A stretch of 64,000 nt of DNA from Amaricoccus macauensis. GTDB lineage: Bacteria; Pseudomonadota; Alphaproteobacteria; Rhodobacterales; Rhodobacteraceae. The notes beneath the pieces are model-generated. The model had not been told where the DNA came from. It was given only the letters and a program-made list of their open reading frames with translations, and did no database searches. Positions 28,701 to 36,885 of the stretch are shown one piece after another; position 1 is the stretch's first letter, and each line of letters begins with the position of its first letter. The DNA lies in contig NZ_JACHFM010000002.1 of the NCBI RefSeq assembly GCF_014201905.1, forward strand, positions 1,178,001-1,242,000. The letters are read 5' to 3'. A program made the position numbers and the translations under genes.

Positions 28701-29072
28701 TTGCGGGTTTTCGTCTGCGGCGGTCGTGGCTTCACGGACAGGGAGAGTCTCCGGAGCGCGCTGGACCGGATCGCGTCCGGCGCGCGGATCGATGTCGTCA
28801 TCCATGGAGATGCCGCCGGCGCGGACAGGCTTGCCGGTGAGTGGGCTCGCCTTTCAGGCATCCGCGAGCTCGCTTTCCCGGCGGACTGGGAGCGGCATGG
28901 CCGGGCGGCAGGCCCGATCCGAAACCGCCGGATGCTGGTGGAGGGCGAGCCCGATCTGGTGGTGGCCTTCCCCGGCGGGCGAGGCACCGCGAACATGATG
29001 CGTCAGGCACGCGCCGCAGGCGTGCCTGTGCTGGAGCCGATCACGGCATCGGGCGAGACATCCGGGCGGTGA
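28701..29072 (+). CDS. SLOG-domain protein, DUF2493 family
   Basis: A TTG start at 28701 follows a GGAGGGAGGA stretch directly and gives 123 residues beginning [13 protein letters not shown], the usual start of DUF2493. The fold is a small Rossmann-like SLOG domain. [15 protein letters not shown] forms the nucleotide-binding turn, and [17 protein letters not shown] holds the conserved GGxGT motif. SLOG proteins bind or sense nucleotide-derived ligands, and DUF2493 members occur in phages, plasmids and chromosomes without a firm function. The gene is short, has an uncommon start codon and stands alone after the lrp gene. Confidence 0.85.
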   Translation: MRVFVCGGRGFTDRESLRSALDRIASGARIDVVIHGDAAGADRLAGEWARLSGIRELAFPADWERHGRAAGPIRNRRMLVEGEPDLVVAFPGGRGTANMMRQARAAGVPVLEPITASGETSGR

Positions 29073-29364
29073 CGACCGCCCTTGGTATGTTCGGCGATCC
29101 GCCTCCGGCTCCGCGCGGGACTGCCCTCACGGAGAAACGCAGCAAGGAGCCGCCCGCGCATCGAGGAAAGATACATCTTTGAATACATTCGTCAGAACAG
29201 ATGGTTATCCGTCTGCGCAACTCGCGCGCACCTTGCGACCCTCCCCGAGGGCGGGTCTTGCAGAGGTCTCGGTGGAGCGCGTTCAGGTTCACCCGGCCAT
29301 GGCGACGCGTGCCTGCAAGCGGCCGGGCGAGAGTTCATCGGGAACGCTCCCTCGCCCCCTGCAC
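29073..29364. other. Intergenic region without a recognised gene
   Basis: This 292-base gap lies between the SLOG gene and the convergent acyl-CoA dehydrogenase gene. Short frames on both strands have no recognisable products. AT content rises at 29160-29210, but I see no paired hairpin. Confidence 0.5.
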
Positions 29365-30525
29365 TCAGGAGGCGGCGCGGATCATGTTTCGGGCGATGAC
29401 GATCTGCTGGATCTGGCTCGTCCCCTCGTAGATGCGGAAGAGGCGGGCGTCGCGGTAGAAGCGTTCGATGCCATAGTCGGCCATGTAGCCAGCCCCGCCG
29501 TGGATCTGGACGGCGCGATCGGCGACCCGTCCGACCATCTCGCTTGCGAAGAGCTTGCAGCAGGCCGCCTCGGTCGCCACGTCCTGACCGGCATCGCGGC
29601 GTCGGGCTGTCTCCATGACCATGCAGCGCGCGGCGTAAGCCTCCGCGCGGCTGTCCGCGAGCATCGCCTGGATGAGCTGGAATTCGGCGATCGGCTGGCC
29701 GAACTGCCTGCGCTCCATGGCGTAGGCGAGACTGTCCTCGATGAGCCGCTCGGCCATGGCGACGCAGACCGCTGAGATGTGGAGACGACCGCGGTCGAGG
29801 GTCTTCATGGCCGTCCTGAAGCCCTGGTTCTCGACACCGCCGAGGAGTGCCGCAAACGGAACGTGGCAGTCCTCGAGCACCACGTCCGCGGTGTGAGACC
29901 CCTTCTGCCCCATCTTGCGGTCGGCGGGTCCAATCGAAAGGCCCGGCGTCCCGGCCTCGATCAGGAAGGCCGAGACACCCCGGCCTCCCTCCCGCCCCGC
30001 ATCGGTCCGGGCAAAGACCGTGAAGAGGCCGGCATGGGGAGCATTGGTGATGAACCGCTTCGTGCCGTTCAGGACGTAGCCGTCGCCGACGCGCCGCGCG
30101 GTGGTGCGGAGCGAACCGGCGTCCGAGCCGGCCTCCGGCTCGGTGAGCGCGAACGAGCTGATGAGCTCGCCCGTCGCCAGCCGCGGCAGATAGCGCGCCT
30201 TCTGCTCCTCGGTGCCGTCCAGGATGAGGCCGAGCGAGCCGATCCCGTTGTTCGTCCCGACCAGCGAGCGGAAAGCCGGCGACGTCCTGCCGAGTTCGAG
30301 GGCGATCCTGACCTCTTCCTCCATATCGAGCCCGAGTCCGCCGTACTCCTGCGGGATCGTCAGGCCGAATAGCCCGAGATCGGCGATCTCCTGCCGGATC
30401 CGCTCCGGGATCGCGTCGTCGTCGGCGACGCGAGCCTCCAGCGGCCGCAGGCGCTCCCTGACGAAGCGCGCCACCGTCTCCACCAGTTCGTTCATCGTGT
30501 CGGCTTCGAGAGCCATCGGACCCAT
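29365..30525 (-). CDS. Acyl-CoA dehydrogenase family protein
   Basis: ATG 30525 has GAGGGGG about twelve bases upstream and gives 386 residues, normal for the family; ATG 30588 is an alternative. Signatures in order: FGLTIPQEYGGLGLD, SFALTEPEAGSDAGSL (FAD/substrate loop), NGTKRFITNAPHAG, the ADRKMGQKGSHTADV segment, and a C-terminal GGAGYMADYGIERFYRDAR, with IYEGTSQIQ at the end. The catalytic base Glu of IYEGTS is present. The substrate is likely a short or branched acyl-CoA. It is divergent from a CaiB-type CoA-transferase, which would supply the CoA ester. Confidence 0.93.
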   Translation of the reverse strand: MGPMALEADTMNELVETVARFVRERLRPLEARVADDDAIPERIRQEIADLGLFGLTIPQEYGGLGLDMEEEVRIALELGRTSPAFRSLVGTNNGIGSLGLILDGTEEQKARYLPRLATGELISSFALTEPEAGSDAGSLRTTARRVGDGYVLNGTKRFITNAPHAGLFTVFARTDAGREGGRGVSAFLIEAGTPGLSIGPADRKMGQKGSHTADVVLEDCHVPFAALLGGVENQGFRTAMKTLDRGRLHISAVCVAMAERLIEDSLAYAMERRQFGQPIAEFQLIQAMLADSRAEAYAARCMVMETARRRDAGQDVATEAACCKLFASEMVGRVADRAVQIHGGAGYMADYGIERFYRDARLFRIYEGTSQIQQIVIARNMIRAAS

Positions 30526-30589
30526 CCATTGATCGACGCCCCCTCGGCGCATCGCGTTCATACATGGGCCAGTGCCGATTGACGACACA

Positions 30590-30606
30590 TGAAATATGAT
30601 ATAACG
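30590..30606. promoter_or_regulatory. Island operator site A (acyl-CoA dehydrogenase / CoA-transferase)
   Basis: GAAATATGATATAACG lies in the 200-base divergent region at about 30591-30606. It contains the core ATATGATATA that recurs before the aminotransferase operon and, in minus orientation, before the TauD gene. It is probably a binding site for the island's GntR protein. Symmetry here is weaker than at site B. Confidence 0.55.
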
Positions 30607-30725
30607 CTAGTTACCAGAGCGAGTTGAAGACCATCTTCCCGCCATGACCCGGCCTGATCCCTGACGCCGATCGCGCCCCCGATCGGGCCGCTATCCGTGT
30701 CCGCAGAAGGGGATTGCGCCACGCA

Positions 30726-31943
30726 ATGAGCATTGCATTGAAAGGCCTTCGGGTTCTCGACCTGTCACGGGTACTGGCGGGTCCGTGGGCCACGATGACG
30801 CTGGGCGATCTGGGCGCCGAGGTCCTGAAGGTCGAACAGCCGGGCGCGGGCGACGACACCCGACGATGGATGCCCCCGTCGCTGGACGGGGTGTCGACCT
30901 ACTACCTTGCAGCGAACCGCAACAAGAAGAGCATCGCGATCGACATCGGCACCCCCGCGGGGCGGGCGCTCATCGTCGAGCTGGCACGGCAGAGCGATGT
31001 CCTGATCGAGAACTTCCGGCCCGCGTCCCTGAGGAAGTTCGGGCTCACCTACGACGATCTGCGCGAGATCAATCCGCGGCTCATCGTCTGCTCCATATCG
31101 GGCTACGGCCGCGGGCACGCGCTCGAGGAGCGCCCGGGCTACGACTTCGTCATCCAGGCCGAATCGGGGTTCATGTCCATCACGGGCGAGAGGGACGGCG
31201 AGCCGGTACGGCTCGGCGTTGCGTTCATCGACCTGATCTCGGGCATGAACGCGGTTCAGGCAATTCTCGCGGCGCTCGTCATGCGCGAGCGGACCGGAAA
31301 GGGCCAATGGCTCGACATCAGCCTGACGGACAGTGCGATGTTCCTGCTCGCCAACGTCGCCTCGGGGTATCTGAACACCGGCACGGAGCCTCGCCGCTAC
31401 GGCAATGCCCATCCGAGCGTCGTGCCGTACCAGCTTTTCGATTGCGCCGACGGGCGTGTCGCGCTGGCGGTCGGCAACGATCAGCAGTTCCGGCGTTTCT
31501 GCCGGATCATCGGCAGGCCGGAACTCGCCGACGATCCACGGTTCGCGACGAACAAGGGGCGGGCCGAGGCGCGTGACGCCTTGCTTCCGGTCATCGAGGC
31601 CTGTCTGAGCGAGCGGCCGCTCGGCGATCTGCTCGCCGATCTCCGCGCCTCCGGCGTACCGGCCGGCGAGGTTCGCTCGGTGGGGCAGGCATTCGGCAGC
31701 GAGGTTGCGGCCCTGAGGGATACCATCCTTTCGACGCATTGCGAGAGAGTCGGGACCGTCCGGTCGGTCCGCAATCCGTTGCGCATGTCCGACAGTCCCT
31801 TCGCCGCCCCTACTCCCCCGCCCGGCGTCGGAGAGCACACCCGCGACGTGCTGATGGAGAAGCTCGGACTGACGGGCGGCGACATCGACCGTCTCCGGGA
31901 CGGGGGAATCGTCGCCTTCGGGGAGCACTGGCCGGCGCAATAG
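30726..31943 (+). CDS. CaiB/BaiF family (type III) CoA-transferase
   Basis: ATG 30726, with GAAGGGGA about twelve bases upstream, gives 405 residues. The start GLRVLDLSRVLAGPWATMTLGDLGAEVLKVEQP is the family hallmark. The catalytic Asp is in RPGYDFVIQAESGFM (about residue 141). DTR near residue 45 and RTGKGQWLDISL near 198 also match. Type III enzymes move CoA between organic acids through an aspartyl-CoA thioester intermediate. Divergent pairing with acyl-CoA dehydrogenase suggests activation of a dicarboxylic or hydroxy acid followed by oxidation. The actual acid is unknown. Confidence 0.94.
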   Translation: MSIALKGLRVLDLSRVLAGPWATMTLGDLGAEVLKVEQPGAGDDTRRWMPPSLDGVSTYYLAANRNKKSIAIDIGTPAGRALIVELARQSDVLIENFRPASLRKFGLTYDDLREINPRLIVCSISGYGRGHALEERPGYDFVIQAESGFMSITGERDGEPVRLGVAFIDLISGMNAVQAILAALVMRERTGKGQWLDISLTDSAMFLLANVASGYLNTGTEPRRYGNAHPSVVPYQLFDCADGRVALAVGNDQQFRRFCRIIGRPELADDPRFATNKGRAEARDALLPVIEACLSERPLGDLLADLRASGVPAGEVRSVGQAFGSEVAALRDTILSTHCERVGTVRSVRNPLRMSDSPFAAPTPPPGVGEHTRDVLMEKLGLTGGDIDRLRDGGIVAFGEHWPAQ

Positions 31944-32074
31944 TGGCGGACAGGCGCAGGGCTTCCGGCGGGTCGAAGCGAGCCGTCACCTGCCTGCCCG
32001 GCACCAGAGCCGCCTTCCCGCCGTTCGCAGGTCGATTTCCACACCAGACCAGCGCCGTGATCGTTGTGCCACTT

Positions 32075-32095
32075 AAAGATATATGATATATCTTT
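32075..32095. promoter_or_regulatory. Island operator site B, 21-base perfect palindrome
   Basis: AAAGATATAT at 32075-32084 and its exact complement at 32086-32095 flank a central G at 32085. The site ends 20 bases before the aminotransferase start, in a place fit for repression. It is the most symmetrical copy of the motif shared with sites A, C and D. Confidence 0.75.
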
Positions 32096-32115
32096 CGGAA
32101 AGCAGGTGAGGTTGC

Positions 32116-33345
32116 ATGCTAACGAATTCGGTTGATCAGACGTTGCGGCGCCGTGCGGACCGCGTCGTGCCGGGGTCCATGTGGGGCCACCTGCACGCGG
32201 GCAAGCTGCCACCCGGATTCCCGCAGTTCTACGCACGCGCGGAAGGCGCGCGGGTCTGGGACGTCGACGGGCGCTGCTACCTCGATTTCATGTGCGCCTG
32301 GGGACCGAACCTGCTCGGGTACGGGAACGCCGAGGTCGATGAAGCCGCATTGCGGCAGCAGTCGCTCGGCGACACCATGAACGGGCCTTCGGAAGCCATG
32401 GTCGAGCTGGCCGAACTCCTGGTCGAGACGGTCGGGCATGCCGACTGGGCGATGTTCCAGAAGAACGGGACGGACGCCACCACGACCTGCGTCACGATTG
32501 CCCGCGCCGCCACCGGACGGCGGAAGGTTCTCATCGGACGCGGCGCCTACCACGGCGCGGCGCCGTGGTGCTCGCCATCGGTCGTCGGCGTAACGGCGGA
32601 GGACCGGACGCATCTCTGCTACTTCGACTACAACGACCTCGGGAGCCTCGAAGCCGCGGCGCGCGAGGCCGGGGCGGATCTCGCGGCGATCATCGTCTCG
32701 CCGGTCCGGCAGGAGCGGGAGCTGGATCAGGAATTCCCGACTCCGCAGTTCGCCAATGCCGTGCGCGCGATCTGCGACCGGACCGATGCCGTGCTGATTC
32801 TCGACGAGGTGCGCACCGGGCTTCGGCTGCACCTCGAAGGCAGCTGGCAGCCGCTCGGCATCGAGCCGGACCTCGCGGCCTGGAGCAAGGCCCTTGCCAA
32901 CGGTTACCCGCTCGCCGCGGTGACCGGCAAGGACCACCTGAGGGCCGCCGCGGCCGGGATTTTCGTGACCGGCTCGTTCTGGTGTTCGGCCGTTCCGATG
33001 GCCGCGGGGATCGCCACCATCAACATCGTGAAACGCGAGCGCGTGATCGAACGGCTTCTCGACATGGGCGGGCGGCTCCGCGCCGGCATCGCCGCGCTCG
33101 CGGAGCGGCACGGCGTGGCGCTGCGCCAGACCGGACCGGTGCAGATGCCTTCGATCCGCTTCGACAACGACCCGGGGCTTCGCAAGGGCGATCTCTTCTG
33201 TCAGGCGGCGCTCGACAAGGGCGTCTACTTCCACCCCTGGCACAACATGTTCCTGTCCGCCTCGCACGGCCTCGCAGAAATCGAGGAGGCCATCGCCGCC
33301 GCGGACGTCGCCCTCGCGGCAGTCGCGGAGCGTTTCGGGGGATGA
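32116..33345 (+). CDS. Class III aminotransferase, GSA-aminomutase-like
   Basis: The product is 409 residues, with AGGTGAGG six to thirteen bases before ATG. The layout matches glutamate-1-semialdehyde aminomutase-like class III enzymes: GARVWDVDGRCYLDFMCAWGPNLLGY, KNGTDATTTCVTIARAATGR (phosphate region), the Asp of LILDEVRTGLR, and the PLP lysine Lys258 in WSKALANGYPLAAV. It lacks the usual GGxMP ending of true HemL. It is first in a five-gene series with a two-part transketolase and a DSD-like PLP enzyme, directly behind operator B. It may remove or move the amino group of the island's substrate. Confidence 0.92.
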   Translation: MLTNSVDQTLRRRADRVVPGSMWGHLHAGKLPPGFPQFYARAEGARVWDVDGRCYLDFMCAWGPNLLGYGNAEVDEAALRQQSLGDTMNGPSEAMVELAELLVETVGHADWAMFQKNGTDATTTCVTIARAATGRRKVLIGRGAYHGAAPWCSPSVVGVTAEDRTHLCYFDYNDLGSLEAAAREAGADLAAIIVSPVRQERELDQEFPTPQFANAVRAICDRTDAVLILDEVRTGLRLHLEGSWQPLGIEPDLAAWSKALANGYPLAAVTGKDHLRAAAAGIFVTGSFWCSAVPMAAGIATINIVKRERVIERLLDMGGRLRAGIAALAERHGVALRQTGPVQMPSIRFDNDPGLRKGDLFCQAALDKGVYFHPWHNMFLSASHGLAEIEEAIAAADVALAAVAERFGG

Positions 33346-33495
33346 CACGAACGGCTGCGGATCGCTTCGGGTCGGCACCATCCCCTGCCCGAACCGGGAA
33401 GGTGCACCCCAACCGCCGCAGGGGGCGCGAAGCCACATGAGCGGCGGACCACCGACCAGACGACACAACACTCGACTTCAAGCGGAGGGAAGCGC

Positions 33496-34377
33496 ATGGC
33501 GAGGCCAGAGGGCATGACGGCAACCCGGTCAGGCGACGACCGGCAGCCGGCGTGGCGAACGCGGGATGCAAAGGAACTGGCTGAGCTGGCGCGCAGGTTG
33601 CGCCGACGGGTCATCGGGCTCGTGGCTCCGACCGGTCAGGGCTATGTCCAGCAGGGGCTGGGCGCGGCCGACATCTTCGCCGTCCTCTATTTCGCCGAAC
33701 TCAGGCTCGACCCGGCCGATCCCCGCTGGGCGGCCCGGGACCGGATGCTGCTCTCCACGGCGCACAACACCGCGATCCTCTACGCGACCCTCGAGGCGCG
33801 CGGCCTGGTTCCCGAGGTCGAGGGCTATTGCATCGACGGCTCGGTCTTCGAGATCAACGCATCGGAACGCGTCGGGAGCGCCGTCGAGGCGACCCTCGGA
33901 TCGCTCGGACAGGGCCTTTCGGTGGGCGCGGGCCTTGCGCTCAGCCACCGGCGGCGGGGGTCGGACGCGCGCGTCTACGTCGTCCTCGGCGACGGCGAAC
34001 TGCAGGAAGGCCAGGTGTGGGAGGCGGCCCTTCTCGCGGGCAGCCGGCGGCTCTCGAACCTCTGCCTGATCGTCGACGACAACCAGTTGCAGTGCGAAGG
34101 CCACTCCGACGAGGTCATGCTGCACGCCCCGGTCGCGGAGAAGTTCCGGGCGTTCGGCTGGGACGCGCACGAGGTCGACGGCCACGACATCGAAGGGCTT
34201 CTGGCCGCCTTCGACCGCGCCCGAAGCCTGACGGACAAGCCCACATGCCTCGTGGCGCGCACGTTGCCGGGCAAGGGGGCTGCGGGTCTCGAGGGCATCT
34301 ACGCCCACAACCTCAAGCTGCCGCCCGACGTCGCCGAAAGCGCCCTAAAATCCCTAGAGACCGTGCAGGAGTTCTGA
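33496..34377 (+). CDS. Transketolase, N-terminal (TPP-binding) subunit
   Basis: The product is 293 residues, with AGCGGAGGGA before the start. It covers only the N-terminal half of transketolase. RRVIGLVAPTGQGYVQQGLGAADIFAVLYF is the opening helix pair. STAHNTAILYATL and LGSLGQGLSVGAGLALSHRRR follow. The TPP/Mg motif is GDGELQEGQVWEA near residue 165, with DDNQLQCEG about 27 residues later. The partner subunit starts three bases after the stop. Split transketolases of this size occur in several dedicated catabolic pathways (for example for apiose or sulfosugars) besides the central full-length enzyme. They move a two-carbon ketol unit. Confidence 0.93.
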   Translation: MARPEGMTATRSGDDRQPAWRTRDAKELAELARRLRRRVIGLVAPTGQGYVQQGLGAADIFAVLYFAELRLDPADPRWAARDRMLLSTAHNTAILYATLEARGLVPEVEGYCIDGSVFEINASERVGSAVEATLGSLGQGLSVGAGLALSHRRRGSDARVYVVLGDGELQEGQVWEAALLAGSRRLSNLCLIVDDNQLQCEGHSDEVMLHAPVAEKFRAFGWDAHEVDGHDIEGLLAAFDRARSLTDKPTCLVARTLPGKGAAGLEGIYAHNLKLPPDVAESALKSLETVQEF

Positions 34378-34379
34378 CC

Positions 34380-35366
34380 ATGGCGAGCGCAGCAGACGAC
34401 CTCACGGTCGAGGACTTCAGCGCCCGCTCGGCCAGCGCGGCGCTGGCCGAAAAGCACTACGGCAACGCGTTGCTGGCAGCGGCGCAGTCGAACCCGGACA
34501 TCGTCTGCCTGACGGCGGATCTCACCCTTCCGACCGAGACCGACCTCTTCCGCGACGCGCTTCCCGACCGCTTCTTTCAGGTCGGCATCGCTGAGGCGAA
34601 CATGATCGGGCTCGCGGGCGGCATGGCGCGGAACGGCGATGTCCCGTTCGTCCACTCGTTCTGCGTGTTCGCCACCCGGCGGTGCTACGACCAGATCGCG
34701 ATGCAGGTCGCCTATCCAAACCTCAACGTGAAGGTTGTGGGTGTCCTCCCCGGCCTTTCCACCCTGCTCGGAGTCTCGCATCAGGCGATCGACGACATCG
34801 CGCTGATGCGCGCGCTGCCGAACATGACGGTGATCGAGCCGTCCGGGCCGAGCCAGGTGCGCAAGGCCGTGGCGGCCGTCGCGGAGCACGTGGGACCGGT
34901 CTACCTGCGGATGAAGCGCGCCGACGGGACGGAGATCGACGTGGCGCCGGACGCGAGTCCGTTCGAGATCGGCAAGGTCCGGATCCTGAAGGAAGGCCCC
35001 GACGGGCTCCTGCTCGGCTGCGGCATGATGATCCCGGTCCTGATGGACGCCGCCGGACGCCTCGAGATCGAGGGGCATCACGTCTCGGTCGTCGATGTGG
35101 CCACGATCAAGCCGCTCGATCCGGCCATCGTCGAGCTTGCGGCGGCCGCGCCGGTCGTCATCACCGCCGAGAACCACTCGATCATCGGCGGGCTCGGGAG
35201 CGCGGTCGCGGAGTTGCTCATGGAGGAAGGCGTCGCCCGGCCCTTCGCCCGGATCGGCGTGGAGGACGTGTTCGCCGAGGGGGGCACGACCCCCTACCTT
35301 TTCGAGCGCTACGGGCTGTCAGCCGACGCCGTCATCGGCGTCTACTACGCGAAGCTGGAAGGCTGA
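34380..35366 (+). CDS. Transketolase, C-terminal subunit
   Basis: The product is 328 residues from ATG 34380, two bases after the N-subunit stop. It holds the pyrimidine-binding domain: GIAEANMIGLAGGMA carries the Glu that activates TPP, and FCVFATRRCYDQIAMQVAY matches the usual helix. The C-terminal transketolase domain (LLLGCGMMIPVLMDAA, then VVDVATIKPLD) completes it. Together with the previous gene it makes one full transketolase. The acceptor-phosphate residues of canonical enzymes cannot be judged by eye. The cluster context points to an unusual donor or acceptor linked to the aminotransferase next door. Confidence 0.93.
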   Translation: MASAADDLTVEDFSARSASAALAEKHYGNALLAAAQSNPDIVCLTADLTLPTETDLFRDALPDRFFQVGIAEANMIGLAGGMARNGDVPFVHSFCVFATRRCYDQIAMQVAYPNLNVKVVGVLPGLSTLLGVSHQAIDDIALMRALPNMTVIEPSGPSQVRKAVAAVAEHVGPVYLRMKRADGTEIDVAPDASPFEIGKVRILKEGPDGLLLGCGMMIPVLMDAAGRLEIEGHHVSVVDVATIKPLDPAIVELAAAAPVVITAENHSIIGGLGSAVAELLMEEGVARPFARIGVEDVFAEGGTTPYLFERYGLSADAVIGVYYAKLEG

Positions 35367-35467
35367 CGTCGGTGCGCGCGGCCGGGGCTTCCCTTCCCGA
35401 GGGAACACTGTATGCGTGGGGAGCGGATTTCCGCCCCCCACGCCTTGACGCAATCCGAGACAATCCA

Positions 35468-36760
35468 ATGACTTCCAACGCAGAACACCCACTTCTCGAC
35501 CACCGGACCAAGGGCATCCCCGGTGGCACGGAGCCCTTCCCGCCCGAGGCGATCGCCTCGAAGAACTGGAACGTCCTCCGGGGCGACCTGCCGCTGCCGC
35601 TCGCGATCCTGCGCGAGCCGCGCATCGCCAACAACGAGCGATGGATGCGGGAGTTCTGCGCCAGCGCGAACGTCTCCTTCGCGCCGCACGGCAAGACCAC
35701 GATGTGCCCGCAGCTCTTCCGCCGCCAGCTCGACAACGGCGCCTGGGCCATCACGCTTTCCACCGCGCATCAGGTGCAGGTGGCCCGGGACTTCGGCGTC
35801 GACCGCATCCTCGTCGCGAACGAGGTCGTCGATCCCCGGTTCCTCGACTTCGTCATGGGCGAACTCGACGCGGATCCGGACTTCGACTTCCTCTGCCTGA
35901 TCGACTCCGAGGCGGGCGCGCATCTCGCCGGGCGCCACATCCGCAAGCTCGGGAGCCGGCGGCGGCTCGGGGTCCTGATCGAGATCGGCGCCATGGGCGG
36001 CCGGACGGGGGCGCGCGGTCTCGAGACGGTGCGCGCCATCGCAGATGTCATCGCAGGCTACGCCGACGAACTCGAGCTGCGCGGGATCGAGTCCTACGAG
36101 GGAATCTTCCCGGGGCCGGCCGAGGGCAATCTCGACAAGGTCCATGCGATGATGGACGAGACCTGTGCGGCGGCGCGGGCCCTCGATGCGGAGGGCGCCT
36201 TCACGGGTGCGGAGATCGTCCTCTCGGCCGGCGGGTCGGCCTACTATGACATCGTGGCCGAGCGGCTCGGGGCGCTGACGCTGTCGCGGCCAGTTCGCGT
36301 CGTGACGCGATCGGGCTGCTATCTCACCCACGACGCGGTGATGTACCACAACTACTTCACGTCGCTTCAGGCGCGCTCGGAGCGCGTGCGCGCGGTGCCC
36401 GGCGAGCCGGAGCCCGCGCTTCAGGTCGTCACGCGCGTGCAGTCGACGCCCGAAAAGGGCCTCGTGCTCCTGACCGGCGGCAAGCGCGATCTCTCGTTCG
36501 ACGTGCACATGCCCGTGCCGAGCCTCTGGCGGCGCGACGGCGATCACCCGGAGCCCGTCCAGATTGGCGAGGGATACGAGATTTTCGCGCTCGCCGACCA
36601 GCACGCCTTCATGCGCGTGCCCGGCGACTGCCCGTTGCAGGTGGGCGACATGGTCTTTCTCGACATTTCCCACCCCTGCACGACGTTCGACAAGTGGGAC
36701 GTCCTCTACGGGGTCGATGCAGCCTACAACGTGACGACCGCATACAAGACCTACTTCTGA
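35468..36760 (+). CDS. D-serine dehydratase-like PLP enzyme (alanine racemase fold)
   Basis: ATG 35468 gives 430 residues. The N-terminal part is a fold-type III PLP barrel with Lys76 in PHGKTTMCPQLF as the Schiff-base lysine. The C-terminal domain ends with SHPCTTFDKWD, where His402 and Cys404 match the zinc ligands of eukaryotic-type D-serine dehydratase. Known relatives are D-serine dehydratase, D-threo-3-hydroxyaspartate dehydratase and D-threonine aldolase; bacterial members are often called amino acid deaminase. Its likely reaction is elimination or retro-aldol cleavage of a beta-hydroxy D-amino acid. It is last in the right-facing operon, before the shared terminator. Confidence 0.88.
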   Translation: MTSNAEHPLLDHRTKGIPGGTEPFPPEAIASKNWNVLRGDLPLPLAILREPRIANNERWMREFCASANVSFAPHGKTTMCPQLFRRQLDNGAWAITLSTAHQVQVARDFGVDRILVANEVVDPRFLDFVMGELDADPDFDFLCLIDSEAGAHLAGRHIRKLGSRRRLGVLIEIGAMGGRTGARGLETVRAIADVIAGYADELELRGIESYEGIFPGPAEGNLDKVHAMMDETCAAARALDAEGAFTGAEIVLSAGGSAYYDIVAERLGALTLSRPVRVVTRSGCYLTHDAVMYHNYFTSLQARSERVRAVPGEPEPALQVVTRVQSTPEKGLVLLTGGKRDLSFDVHMPVPSLWRRDGDHPEPVQIGEGYEIFALADQHAFMRVPGDCPLQVGDMVFLDISHPCTTFDKWDVLYGVDAAYNVTTAYKTYF

Positions 36761-36809
36761 GCCGATCAGGCGGGCCGGCGGCCCGCCCCCTGCCCTGTCG
36801 GAAAAAGGA

Positions 36810-36848
36810 AACGGGGCCGATCGCCACACGCGATCGGCCCCGTTTTTT
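36810..36848 (+). terminator. Strong two-way Rho-independent terminator
   Basis: A perfect 15-base stem pairs 36810-36824 with 36830-36844 over a five-base loop (CACAC), followed by T residues to 36848. On the other strand an A-rich stretch (GAAAAAGGAA, 36801-36810) gives a T-rich tail. It lies midway between the convergent DSD-like and aldehyde dehydrogenase genes and can stop both arms of the island. Confidence 0.92.
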
Positions 36849-36885
36849 CGTCTCGGCTACAGGCGCGCCGTGCCCGGTCGGCCGC

